A stretch of DNA of 64,000 nucleotides. It comes from an uncultured Christensenellaceae bacterium. Lineage in GTDB: Bacteria; Bacillota; Clostridia; Christensenellales; Pumilibacteraceae. Both the position numbers and the translations under genes were made by a program. Below, piece after piece: positions 23,630 to 31,831 of this stretch; within the stretch, counting starts at the first letter, position 1, and each line of letters opens with the position of its first letter. The stretch spans positions 121,384 to 185,383 of the forward strand of contig CAJUKG010000005.1 in the NCBI GenBank assembly GCA_910586925.1. The letters are read 5' to 3'. The notes beneath the pieces were generated by a model that was not told the origin of the DNA, ran no database searches, and saw only the letters and a list, made by a program, of their open reading frames with translations.

Positions 23630-25093
23630 ATGAAAGCCGTGATTTACGCCCGCTATTCAAGCGATAGCCAAACGGAAGCGAGTATCGAAGGACAACTCCG
23701 CGAATGTATGGAATTTGCCAACCATACAGGCGTTACGGTTGTCGGCAATTACATAGACCGCGCTATGTCGGCTAAGACTGATAACCGTCCCGAATTTCAA
23801 AAGATGATTAAGGATAGTTATAATCATTGTTTTGATATGATCATCGTGTGGAAATTAGACCGTTTCGCCCGTAACCGCTACGACAGTGCATATTACAAAA
23901 ACACACTCAAAAAGAACGGCATTAAGGTTGTGTCTGCAAAAGAAACGATAGCCGAAGGCTCGGAAGGTATTTTGCTTGAAGCGGTTTTGGAAGGCTATGC
24001 CGAATTTTATTCCGCCGAGCTTTCCGAGAAAGTCATTCGCGGACTGACCGAGAACGCTTTAAAATGTAAAGTAAACGGCGGACAAGTGCCGTTCGGATAT
24101 TATATCAATGCCGAACAAAAATTAGAACCAGAACCCACTACTGCCCCTATCGTGGAAGAAATCTTCCGAATGTATTTCGATGGAAAGACGGTCAAGCAAA
24201 TCGTGGAATATCTGAACGCAAAGAATATCCGCACAAGGTTTGACAGACCTATGTCAATCAATATCGTTCAGTATATGCTCTCTAACCGTAAGTACATAGG
24301 CGAATACCGTTATCGGGATATAACGATTCCGCACGGTGCACCTGCGATTGTGGACGAAAGACTATTCGAGCAAGTGCAAGAACTACTCAAAAAGAACAAG
24401 AAAGCCCCTGCACGGCATAAAGCCGAAGATGATTATTTATTGACAACACATTTGTTTTGCGGCAAGTGCGGCGCATATATGGTCGGAGAAAGCGGTACGG
24501 GACGAAGCAAAGAAGTACACCGCTATTACAAGTGCGTCCACGCGAAAAAACATACTTGCGATAAAAAATCGGTCAGAAAAGAATGGATCGAAGATTTAGC
24601 GGTAAGAAAAACCCTTGAAATCCTTGACGACGAGCGCATAATAGAGTATCTTATAAATATGATTTATTCGTTGCAAGGCGAAGAAAATCCGCGTTTGCCG
24701 CGATTAAAAGAACAGCTTGCGGACATTGAAAAGCGTATTTCAAATATGGTAACAGCAATCGAGCAAGGTATTATCCTTGAATCTACGAAAGCAAGGTTGT
24801 CGAAATTAGAGCAACGTAAAAGCGAGCTTGAAGTAACGATATTGCAAGAGCAAATCAAAAAGTCGTTCCTAACGAAAGAGCAAATTCGTTTCGGAATAGA
24901 AAAATTCAAGAGCCTTGACTATTCCACGAAAGAAAGCAAACAAATTTTAATAGACGGATTTATAAACGCAATCTATCTCTATGATGACAAAATAACCTTT
25001 ACTTTCAACTATAAAGACGGAACACAAACCGTAAGTCTTGCGGAGCTTGAAGCGGTCAGCGGTTCGGATATGAAATTACTTGGGGCACCATAG
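23630..25093 (+). CDS. Large serine recombinase 1
   Basis: 487 residues. Resolvase catalytic domain at about 1-150: VIYARYSSDSQTEASIEGQL carries the nucleophile Ser (about residue 10), and VWKLDRFARNRYDSAYYKN the conserved LDRFARN-type arginines. The recombinase domain follows (about 155-265, with NRKYIGEYRYRDI). Next comes a zinc ribbon with CGKCG (about 285) and paired Cys further on, and a coiled-coil stretch (about 355-440). Large serine recombinases integrate and excise elements between short attP/attB sites. ATG 23630 chosen because AAGGAG precedes it and the catalytic domain begins there. Its 3' end overlaps the oppositely oriented recombinase 2 by 38 bp. Confidence 0.92.
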   Translation: MKAVIYARYSSDSQTEASIEGQLRECMEFANHTGVTVVGNYIDRAMSAKTDNRPEFQKMIKDSYNHCFDMIIVWKLDRFARNRYDSAYYKNTLKKNGIKVVSAKETIAEGSEGILLEAVLEGYAEFYSAELSEKVIRGLTENALKCKVNGGQVPFGYYINAEQKLEPEPTTAPIVEEIFRMYFDGKTVKQIVEYLNAKNIRTRFDRPMSINIVQYMLSNRKYIGEYRYRDITIPHGAPAIVDERLFEQVQELLKKNKKAPARHKAEDDYLLTTHLFCGKCGAYMVGESGTGRSKEVHRYYKCVHAKKHTCDKKSVRKEWIEDLAVRKTLEILDDERIIEYLINMIYSLQGEENPRLPRLKEQLADIEKRISNMVTAIEQGIILESTKARLSKLEQRKSELEVTILQEQIKKSFLTKEQIRFGIEKFKSLDYSTKESKQILIDGFINAIYLYDDKITFTFNYKDGTQTVSLAELEAVSGSDMKLLGAP

Positions 25094-26651
25094 CAGGGGT
25101 ATACGAACCACTGCGAGATTGAGAAACCGAATTATCGGTTTCTTTTTCTTTGTCCTCGTTTCCGTTTTCGTCGTTGCTTCCGTCGGGGTAATCGGGAAAA
25201 ATCAAGTTCAAAATAAGTTCTTCTTTCTGTCCGCCTTTGAGGTGGAATAAGATTTTCATTTTATCGTCGTATAACACAATGCGATAAATAAAAATGTCTA
25301 TCAAGTCCTTGCGGTGTTTAATCTTGGTATAGTCGAGCGTGCGGAAATGTAAAAGCCATTGCCTTATGTCTGCGTAACAGTAATTTATCTGTACCGCCTT
25401 TTGTGCCGCAATGGTATTGTTGAGTTCGGCGTTTTCGTTCTCTAACTTTTCGATTTGCGACAAAATAATGTCCGTCGCCTTGCCGTGCATTAACGCTTGC
25501 ATTAAGTTGTTTATCGCCTTTTGATTTTCCGCGATTAGGCTTTCAAGCCGTTTTATTTCGCTGTCGTTGCGTTCGGCTTGTATCAGTAGATAGGTTTCGG
25601 CGGCTACACTGTCAATAAATTCGTCGGTCAGAACGCCGTACCTGTTCCGCTCCGAGCCGTCGCCCGTGATAGCCGTTATAACCTCGTCCTCTAAATCTTG
25701 CTTGCGCACCGCTCTCTTGCGGCAACCGCATTTACTTACGCCCACACACTTGTAGTTGTAAATGGTCTTGTTGTGGCTTGTGCCGCTTATTCCCGTTATC
25801 TTATTGCCGCAGTGTCCGCATATCAATTTTTCGCTTAAAATGTATTCGACTTTCGCCTTCCCTCTTGACGGCGCGGCGGCGTACTTTGCCAAAACTCTTT
25901 GCACTTCTTCAAAAAGGTCGTCGTCGATAATTTGCGGAACGCCGCCGTCCGTTTCTTTGCCTTGATAAATATACTTGCCCAAATAGCGGCGGTTGCTGAA
26001 TATGCTTTGAAAACTGTTTTTGTTCCACTGTGCGCCCGTTGATGTCTTAATTCCGCGATCGTTCAGATGACGGGCAATATCGGCGTATGTATGCCCGTTG
26101 GCAAGCATTTCAAACATTTGCCGTACAATGGGTGCTTTTTCCTCGTCTATGACATAGTTTTTCTCGCTGTCGATCTTGTAACCGAGTGCAACCACACCGC
26201 CGAAAAACTTACACTTTGCCGCCGACATAGCAATACCGCGCTTTACTTTCTGCGACAGTTCGGCGGAATAGTATTCCGCCATACTTTCAAGCACGCCCTC
26301 AATTAGTATGCCGCTCGCGTCGTCCGTGATATTCTCTTTTGCCGAAAGTACCCGAACGCCGTTTTTCTTTAACTTTGCTTTGTAGGTCGCGCTGTCGTAG
26401 CGGTTGCGAGCGAAACGGTCTAATTGATATACAAGCACATATTGAAAGCCTTTCTTGCGGCTGTCCTCAATCATTTGCAAAAATTCGGGGCGTTTGTCCG
26501 TTGTTCCCGTCAATGCGCGGTCTATGTATTCGTGCGTAATGCGTAAATCGTTGCGTTGTGCGAAATTATAACACTCGGCAAGTTGTCCCTCGATGGACTG
26601 TTCGTTCTGTGCGTGTGAACTGAAACGGGCGTAAATAACTGCATTTTTCAT
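25056..26651 (-). CDS. Large serine recombinase 2
   Basis: 531 residues, same architecture as recombinase 1 but clearly diverged. Catalytic Ser in VIYARFSSHAQNEQSIEGQL (Ser at about 11), then YQLDRFARNRYDSATYKAK, recombinase domain with NRRYLGKYIYQGK, zinc ribbon CGHCGN followed by paired Cys, coiled coil, and a Lys/Asp/Ser-rich tail of about 40 residues. The final 12 codons are read from DNA that also encodes the C-terminus of recombinase 1. GGAG precedes the ATG. The two enzymes may be integrases of two nested elements, or a pair in which one controls excision. Confidence 0.92.
   Translation of the reverse strand: MKNAVIYARFSSHAQNEQSIEGQLAECYNFAQRNDLRITHEYIDRALTGTTDKRPEFLQMIEDSRKKGFQYVLVYQLDRFARNRYDSATYKAKLKKNGVRVLSAKENITDDASGILIEGVLESMAEYYSAELSQKVKRGIAMSAAKCKFFGGVVALGYKIDSEKNYVIDEEKAPIVRQMFEMLANGHTYADIARHLNDRGIKTSTGAQWNKNSFQSIFSNRRYLGKYIYQGKETDGGVPQIIDDDLFEEVQRVLAKYAAAPSRGKAKVEYILSEKLICGHCGNKITGISGTSHNKTIYNYKCVGVSKCGCRKRAVRKQDLEDEVITAITGDGSERNRYGVLTDEFIDSVAAETYLLIQAERNDSEIKRLESLIAENQKAINNLMQALMHGKATDIILSQIEKLENENAELNNTIAAQKAVQINYCYADIRQWLLHFRTLDYTKIKHRKDLIDIFIYRIVLYDDKMKILFHLKGGQKEELILNLIFPDYPDGSNDENGNEDKEKETDNSVSQSRSGSYTPAMVPQVISYPNR
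25123..25147 (+). terminator. Terminator of recombinase 1 inside the coding region of recombinase 2
   Basis: GAAACCG (25123-25129) pairs with CGGTTTC (25136-25142), loop AATTAT, then TTTTTC. It ends the plus-strand transcript 30 bp after its stop, inside the opposing gene. Confidence 0.7.
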
Positions 26652-26702
26652 TGTGATTTGCTCCTTTGCGCGGTCTTGGTCGGACTGCGGCTTAATTTTT
26701 TA

Positions 26703-26724
26703 AGGCGATTATACTTAATCGCCT
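26703..26724. repeat. 8-bp inverted repeat upstream of recombinase 2
   Basis: AGGCGATT (26703-26710) and AATCGCCT (26717-26724), loop ATACTT, 52 bp before the recombinase 2 start. A possible regulator or recombinase binding site, or a leader hairpin. Confidence 0.5.
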
Positions 26725-26749
26725 CTTAATTAGCACACCCCGCCGATAA

Positions 26750-26838
26750 CGGAAAACTGTCAAGGGTTTTAACCGCGCCCCGCGCGGCGGCGTTTTATGC
26801 CTGACGGGAGATAAATAGCCGCCCTTGACTGTTTTCCG
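26750..26838. repeat. Long inverted repeat with nested GC hairpin
   Basis: CGGAAAACTGTCAAGGG (26750-26766) and its inverted copy with one mismatch (26822-26838). Inside are CCGCGC/GCGCGG around CCC (26773-26787) and GGCGGC/GCCGCC. It forms a multi-branched structure between recombinase 2 and the TetR promoter. A candidate att, oriT or structured-RNA site. Confidence 0.6.
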
Positions 26839-26910
26839 CAGAGGTGGTACTCATAGCCTCGATTACCGCGAAAGTTTGTTCAATGTGTTTCGGTTATTTC
26901 TCAAAACCGC

Positions 26911-26954
26911 TTGACAAACTTTACTGCAAGTATTATAATTTAACTGTTAGTAAA
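26911..26954 (+). promoter_or_regulatory. TetR-operon promoter with flanking operator half-sites
   Basis: TTGACA (26911-26916), 17 bp, TATAAT (26934-26939). TTTACTGCAAGT (26920-26931) and ACTGTTAGTAAA (26943-26954) are inverted copies matching at 9 of 12 positions around the -10 box: a likely autoregulatory operator. Confidence 0.65.
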
Positions 26955-26973
26955 AAGTCAAGGAGATTTGCTT

Positions 26974-27597
26974 ATGAATACACGCACAGAAAGGACTATT
27001 TCATTTAATCGCAAAAACATACTCGAAGCGGCAGATAAACTATTTACGCAAAACGGCATTGAAAAAACGACAATGGATATGATAGCCGTTGAAGCGGGTT
27101 ATAGCAAGCCTACTTTATACGGCTATTTCAAAGATAAAAACGAGGTCTATTTTGCGCTTGTTTTGGACTTTATGCAAAAAATCACAAAGCAAGTAAATTC
27201 TATTGCAACCAAAGAATTACCGTTTATAGATACCTATAAAAAAATCTGTGAGTTTGTTTTTCGGCTTGCCGTTCGCTACCCGCTTTATTTCGAGGGCTTA
27301 ATCGGAAAAATAAATGTAGATATATCTAATTCGGAAACACCGAAAATTTATAAAGAATTATATGAGCGCGGCGAAGAATTAACCGGCACTATCGAGCAAC
27401 TTATTCAAAAAGGCAAAGACGAAAATATCATAAATAACGACCTTGAAAACGCCGCCGTTATTCTTTATCTGTGGAGTTCTTTATCGGGCATTATCAGAAT
27501 GTCTTTATTGAAAAAGGACTATATAAAAATTCTAAAACTGAACGAAAACGATTTTAGCGGCTTTTGTTTTGAAAGGCTGTTACTCTCTTTGAAGTGA
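26974..27597 (+). CDS. TetR/AcrR family regulator
   Basis: About 207 residues. The N-terminal helix-turn-helix is textbook: ILEAADKLFTQNGIEKTTMD, then MIAVEAGYSKPTLYGYFKDK (about 37-56). The C-terminal ligand/dimer domain is divergent. It probably represses its own operon, which includes a nitroreductase-like gene, through the inverted repeat around its promoter. ATG 26974 chosen with AAGGAG 8 nt upstream; a TTG six nt earlier is less well placed. Codon use is AT-rich, as elsewhere in the island. Confidence 0.9.
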   Translation: MNTRTERTISFNRKNILEAADKLFTQNGIEKTTMDMIAVEAGYSKPTLYGYFKDKNEVYFALVLDFMQKITKQVNSIATKELPFIDTYKKICEFVFRLAVRYPLYFEGLIGKINVDISNSETPKIYKELYERGEELTGTIEQLIQKGKDENIINNDLENAAVILYLWSSLSGIIRMSLLKKDYIKILKLNENDFSGFCFERLLLSLK

Positions 27598-27607
27598 GGA
27601 AAAAACA

Positions 27608-28717
27608 ATGACAAGGAAAAAGAAAATTATGATTACCGTATTTTCGATTTTGGGTGCAATAATTATTGCTTTATCTGCTGTATTGATTACTGCGGCGGTT
27701 ATGGGTAAGCGGTTAAAAGTTAGTCCGTCGCGTTATCTCGAAGGTGTAAGCGAGGAAATACAAGATATTTTGTGGTATTCTTCTATCTCTGCAAACTCGC
27801 ATAATTCACAGGCTTGGACGGTAAAATTGCACCCCGACGAAAACAAGTTGCAAATAGCGGTTGACGATAAAAGAACGCTTGCCGTTGTTGATGCGACTAA
27901 ACGCGAGGCTTATATATCACTTGGCTGTTACATAGAAACAATGAATACGGCGTTTAGTGCCTACGGGTATGAAACGCAAATTATATGCAATGAAAACACC
28001 GTCGAATTAACATACAGTAAAGTTCAGTCTATCGTGAATAAAGATAAATTGAATTTAATCGACAAACGCCATACCGATAAATCTGCCTATTCCACCAAAA
28101 AAATAAATGATACTACTGCAAACGCTTTTCTTGCAAAATACAACGGTTTGCATATCTATCAGAACGGCGAGGAAGATTTTGCATATTTGAAACGAGCAAC
28201 GCTCGACGCGGTAATGCTGCAATCTGCCGACCAAAATTACCGTAACGAATTAGCCGAGTGGTTGCGGTTTTCCGATAAAGAGGCAAGCGAAAAATTAGAC
28301 GGTATCACTGCCGAAATGATAGGATTAAAAGGAATAGTAAAAACTTTTTATTATTGGACTACCTCACGCGAAAGTGCAAAGGGCGATAAATTTGCACAGC
28401 AAGGTATTGACACAGCAAAAAAACAAGTAAATAATTGCGGCGCATTTGTCATTATAACAGGCGGCAACACTTTTCCCGAACTCATCAATACGGGCAGAAC
28501 TACACAAGCATTTTGGTTTGACTGTGCCGAAAATAATATAGCCGTGCAACCGCTTTCCGCCGCGCTTGAAACGCAACCATTTTCAAATTCAATTCAAAAC
28601 GATTTAGGCGTAACCGCACCCGTGCAAATGATATTACGACTTGGCTATGTGGACGAATACGGAAATAATTTAGGACTGCGCCGCAACCTATCCGACTACA
28701 TAGAGGTCGCAAAATGA
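27608..28717 (+). CDS. Membrane-anchored nitroreductase-like protein (Acg type)
   Basis: 369 residues. An N-terminal transmembrane anchor (about 8-31) precedes a two-part nitroreductase-like domain. ISANSHNSQAWTVKL (about 60-74) matches the APSxHNxQPW FMN-contact motif of nitroreductase/Acg proteins. The second half has DAVMLQSADQNYRNELAEWL and, near the C-terminus, QPLSAALETQPF and LRLGY. Acg-type proteins bind FMN but often lack normal reductase activity and may store flavin. It is placed 10 nt after the TetR gene and its last codons overlap the next ORF (ATGA). A redox or drug-response role under TetR control is plausible. Confidence 0.75.
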   Translation: MTRKKKIMITVFSILGAIIIALSAVLITAAVMGKRLKVSPSRYLEGVSEEIQDILWYSSISANSHNSQAWTVKLHPDENKLQIAVDDKRTLAVVDATKREAYISLGCYIETMNTAFSAYGYETQIICNENTVELTYSKVQSIVNKDKLNLIDKRHTDKSAYSTKKINDTTANAFLAKYNGLHIYQNGEEDFAYLKRATLDAVMLQSADQNYRNELAEWLRFSDKEASEKLDGITAEMIGLKGIVKTFYYWTTSRESAKGDKFAQQGIDTAKKQVNNCGAFVIITGGNTFPELINTGRTTQAFWFDCAENNIAVQPLSAALETQPFSNSIQNDLGVTAPVQMILRLGYVDEYGNNLGLRRNLSDYIEVAK

Positions 28718-28875
28718 CATATTACACGGTATGCCCCGATTGCGGGTATAAACTATTAAAAGCAAGCGACGGTTCGAATATAGAAATCTACTGCCCGAAA
28801 TGCAAGGCAAAAATGCTTATTGAAATCAAGGACGGTAAAATACTTATTCAAAAGATTTTAGCAGATAAAACCTAA
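28714..28875 (+). CDS. 53-residue Com-like zinc-ribbon protein
   Basis: A short gene easily missed. CPDCGYKLLKASDG (about 7-20) and IEIYCPKCKAKML (about 23-35) give a CxxC...CxxC zinc ribbon with the same layout as the phage Mu translational activator Com (C..C..LL.KA, then IEI.CP.CK). Its ATG overlaps the stop of the nitroreductase gene (ATGA), so translation is coupled. Com binds RNA to expose a start site; this relative could do something similar, or simply be a small metal-binding protein. Third gene of the TetR operon. Confidence 0.68.
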   Translation: MTYYTVCPDCGYKLLKASDGSNIEIYCPKCKAKMLIEIKDGKILIQKILADKT

Positions 28876-28900
28876 CAACCGAAAAACTTAATATCAGATA

Positions 28901-28976
28901 AAAGAATTGAGTGTACGAAAGTAAAGACAAATTTATTTTCGGGAGCGAATATGCAACACTCAATTCTTTTTTTATT
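28901..28976 (+). terminator. Long-loop hairpin ending the TetR operon
   Basis: AAAGAATTGAGTG (28901-28913) pairs perfectly with CACTCAATTCTTT (28957-28969), then more T. The 43-nt loop is unusually long for a simple terminator. The rest of 28977-29097 holds no gene. Confidence 0.6.
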
Positions 28977-29097
28977 TTTCAATACCTCATAGCAAGTGCA
29001 CTACATACCCATTACAAACTATACGGGGCTATAAGCGCACGCCCGTTTACGGCTGTCATTTGTTAAAGAGGCAATAACTCTCTGCGACAGAGTAAAT

Positions 29098-29145
29098 GCC
29101 CGACAAATTTTTGATTTAATTCAAACATTTGTCGGGCGTTTTATT
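29098..29145 (+). terminator. Intrinsic terminator before the sigma-like gene
   Basis: GCCCGACAAAT (29098-29108) pairs with ATTTGTCGGGC (29127-29137), followed by GTTTTATTTTTT. No gene ends directly before it, so it may end a short untranslated RNA or insulate the next gene. Confidence 0.75.
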
Positions 29146-29204
29146 TTTTCATTAAAAAACCTTACCAAACGCCCGCCTTTCTTCTTATAGGTAGAGGTAT
29201 TTTA

Positions 29205-29603
29205 ATGAATATAATTCAATACAAATTTTGCGACGGCACGACAAGCGCAATCGAGGTTACGGACGATATTTACGAAGTGCATTTATATTTATTGCAACAA
29301 GAAAAGCGGCTGCATTGGCGAGAAGCAAAGCATAATGTTTCTTTAAGTTATTTTACCGATATGGGAATAGACTTCGAGGACAAGCGCACCGAAAACCCGC
29401 TTGACATCTGCATACGAAAAGAAACCGTTGCAAGCGTACATAAAGCAATGTCAAGGCTGACGGTCAAACGGCGAAAACTTATACATAAAGCATTTTATCA
29501 AGAAATGTCTTTGCGGGCGATAGCAAGCGAACAAGGCTTGTCGCACTCATCCATATCGCAACAAATGAAAACGGCGTACAAGCATTTAAGGAAATATTTA
29601 TGA
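29205..29603 (+). CDS. Sigma-70 region 4-like protein of mobile-element type
   Basis: 132 residues. The C-terminal part, KAMSRLTVKRRKLIHKAFYQ followed by EMSLRAIASEQGLSHSSISQ (about 83-122), is a sigma region 4 helix-turn-helix. There is no region 2, so it cannot be a complete sigma factor. Such short proteins are common next to recombinases in clostridial integrative elements and probably regulate element genes. The N-terminal 75 residues (YKFCDGTTSAIEVTDDIYEV) match the same element-associated family. GAGG before the ATG. It follows a strong terminator, so it is transcribed separately. Confidence 0.78.
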   Translation: MNIIQYKFCDGTTSAIEVTDDIYEVHLYLLQQEKRLHWREAKHNVSLSYFTDMGIDFEDKRTENPLDICIRKETVASVHKAMSRLTVKRRKLIHKAFYQEMSLRAIASEQGLSHSSISQQMKTAYKHLRKYL

Positions 29604-29639
29604 CGCATAATGAATTACTATATAATTCTTTATATTCAC

Positions 29640-29771
29640 CCTGTAACACTGTAACAGATTTAGCGGTTTACGCTATATTCTTACCTTATAATGGGTGGCG
29701 TATAGTATTACCACGCCACCCCGTAACACTGTCACACTTTTGGGAATACGAGGGGCGGCGATAGCCGCCCC
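29640..29771. repeat. Repeats and two strong hairpins after the sigma-like gene
   Basis: Direct repeats TGTAACACTGTAACA (29642-29656) and CGTAACACTGTCACA (29722-29736). Hairpins GGGTGGCG/CGCCACCC (29693-29700, 29714-29721) and GGGGCGGC/GCCGCCCC with loop GATA (29752-29771). No coding potential here; it may be a replication, transfer or regulatory site of the element. Confidence 0.6.
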
Positions 29772-29889
29772 GTATGCCATATGGTTACTATTACCATTAT
29801 GGCACTGCGTCGCAAGTCGCAAGAATTTAGAATTTATAAAGTACCCCGCTGGGTGGGTATGGGTGGGAAATCATTAAGGAGTATTTATT

Positions 29890-30069
29890 ATGAGTAAAAT
29901 ACCGAGCGGCATTACCGTCCTTTACTTTAACGACAAAGAAAAGAATATATATGCGGAATTACCGCTCGATAACGAGCAAGCAAAAAGGCTGTCACAGCGC
30001 ATTTACAAAAACGCAATGACAGTCCTTGCCGAAAAGAAAACCGACGAGCCGTCAACTCATCGCGGCTAA
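29890..30069 (+). CDS. Small protein of 59 residues, unknown function
   Basis: The frame starts at an ATG with AAGGAG 8 nt upstream and encodes a soluble, charged polypeptide (SGITVLYFNDKEKNIYAELP, then DNEQAKRLSQRIYKNAMTVL). Codon use is island-like and the ribosome-binding site is strong, which supports a real gene despite its size. In related clostridial elements a small ORF of this kind lies between the sigma-like gene and the recombinases. I do not recognise a family. Confidence 0.6.
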   Translation: MSKIPSGITVLYFNDKEKNIYAELPLDNEQAKRLSQRIYKNAMTVLAEKKTDEPSTHRG

Positions 30070-30285
30070 TTGCTTGCCGTAAAGTTTGTATTCCGATAGC
30101 GGCAACTCCACTTGGCAATAATATTCAAGCCTATTTACTTGTAATATTACTATGTTCTTTTTTATAGCCTTGCGGTGCACCAACTCTTAATAGCTTGAAC
30201 TTCTTTATCGTAAAAAGACGTTCGGGCTTTTTTGTTATTTAGATTATTTACAGTTATAGATAACAAACGGAAACCGTCATGATAT

Positions 30286-31827
30286 TTATTTGTATCGAGA
30301 AAATTTTTTTCTGTCGAGCAATAATTGTGCACCGTGCTCGCCGTTATCGAGTGCCTTTTTATACCATTCCATCGCTTTGAGCAGGTTCTTTGCTACACCC
30401 TCGCCGCATTCGTACATAGCACCTAAACACAACATTGAATCGGTATCTCCCAGCTCGGCGGCTTTTTCGTACCACTTTACGGCAAGCCCGCAATTCTTTT
30501 TTACGCCGACACCGTGTCTGTATGCGCACGCGACGTTATAGATCGCCATTGTATTATTCTGTTCGGCGGCTTTCAAATACCAAGCGGCTGCTTCGGCTTT
30601 GCTTTTCTTAACGCCTATACCGGCGGAATAGCAATAACCCAAATCACTTTGCGCTTGTGCATTCCCTTGTTCTGCAGAGCGTTTGAGCCATTTGAACGCT
30701 TCTTTGCCGTCTGCGCGGACACCGTTTCCTACCTGATAACACCAGCCGACATGCAACTGCGCCCTATCGTCACCCTGTTCGGCGGCTTTCATATGCCAAA
30801 AAAACGCCTTTTCCTGATCACGAGTAACACCGTGTCCCTCCTCATAACACATGGCGAGATTGTACTGCGCACGCATATCGCCTTGTTTTGCCGCACGGCG
30901 AAACCACCGCGCCGCTTCATACAAATCGCGCCCGACAGCCTTTCCGACCACAAAACACCAACCGTAGGCATTCTGCGCGGCAGGAAACCCGTTTTCCGCC
31001 GCCGAACGATATAGCCGAACGACTTCCGCCGAATTTTTTTCAGTGCCTATACCGTTTTCGTACAACACGGCAAGCGCATACTCGGACGGGGAATATCCGT
31101 AACTCGCCGCACGTTTGTAATAAGAAATTGCGTTATTTAAGTCTTTTTCCGTTCCGTCACCATGTTCGGCACATTCGCCGAGCTTATGGATCGCAGGCGG
31201 ATATTCTTTATCTGCGGCTTGCTTAAAAAGACAGATCGCTTGCGGCTTATCGACCGCCTCGCCGATTCCGTCGAAATAACATTCACCCAAGCGATACAGT
31301 GCCGGGACACATCCCGCCCGTGCCGCTTGCGAAAACCAATAGAATGTTTTGTTTGCGGCAAGCGCACTGCCGTCGGTATATTTATAATACAACCCTAACC
31401 GATATTGCGCATCCGGATAATCGCGCTCCGCCGCCCTACTATACCACAAGAACGCATCTTCGTCGCTCTGCTCGACGCCTATCCCTTGTTCAAACAAATA
31501 AGCGAGATAGAACTGTGCGCGGACATTATCCTGCCGCGCGGATTTATCGAACCATTCTGCCGCGACGTCATAGTCATATTCTACTCCGTCGCCATGATAA
31601 TAGCACACTCCGAGACAGAACTGCGCATGGTCGTCGCCCTTATCTGCGGCGGCAGTCCACAGTTTTACAGCGTCGGTTTTGTTGCCGCGCTCATAAGCCT
31701 CGACGGCACGGTCGCAAAGAGTTTCCGCGCTTTCCGTTTGAATCGCTTTTTCATTTTCGGAACGAGCGGGTTTATCCGCCTTATAAAAATACTTGATTAT
31801 TCCGCCGTCCCAATCGGGTTTATCCAT
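30286..31827 (-). CDS. Sel1-repeat protein
   Basis: 513 residues built of about eleven Sel1-like repeats (36-residue alpha/alpha solenoid units) from about residue 55 to the end. Examples are GDDHAQFCLGVCYYHGDGVE, NAQAQSDLGYCYSAGIGVKK and DTDSMLCLGAMYECGEGVAK. The N-terminal 50 residues are unrelated and hydrophilic. No signal peptide or transmembrane helix. Sel1 solenoids scaffold protein complexes; partner unknown. It starts 4 nt after the stop of a second Sel1 gene, so the two form one operon, but its own ribosome-binding site is weak. Confidence 0.9.
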   Translation of the reverse strand: MDKPDWDGGIIKYFYKADKPARSENEKAIQTESAETLCDRAVEAYERGNKTDAVKLWTAAADKGDDHAQFCLGVCYYHGDGVEYDYDVAAEWFDKSARQDNVRAQFYLAYLFEQGIGVEQSDEDAFLWYSRAAERDYPDAQYRLGLYYKYTDGSALAANKTFYWFSQAARAGCVPALYRLGECYFDGIGEAVDKPQAICLFKQAADKEYPPAIHKLGECAEHGDGTEKDLNNAISYYKRAASYGYSPSEYALAVLYENGIGTEKNSAEVVRLYRSAAENGFPAAQNAYGWCFVVGKAVGRDLYEAARWFRRAAKQGDMRAQYNLAMCYEEGHGVTRDQEKAFFWHMKAAEQGDDRAQLHVGWCYQVGNGVRADGKEAFKWLKRSAEQGNAQAQSDLGYCYSAGIGVKKSKAEAAAWYLKAAEQNNTMAIYNVACAYRHGVGVKKNCGLAVKWYEKAAELGDTDSMLCLGAMYECGEGVAKNLLKAMEWYKKALDNGEHGAQLLLDRKKFSRYK

Positions 31828-31831
31828 AATA

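Noticed and set aside
26652..26910. CRISPR-like array because of repeated GC stems
   Set aside because: No regularly spaced direct repeats or spacers; the structure is an inverted repeat. No cas gene was seen in the window.
29205..29603. Complete sigma factor gene in the island
   Set aside because: Only a region-4-like helix-turn-helix is present; region 2, needed for -10 recognition, is missing.
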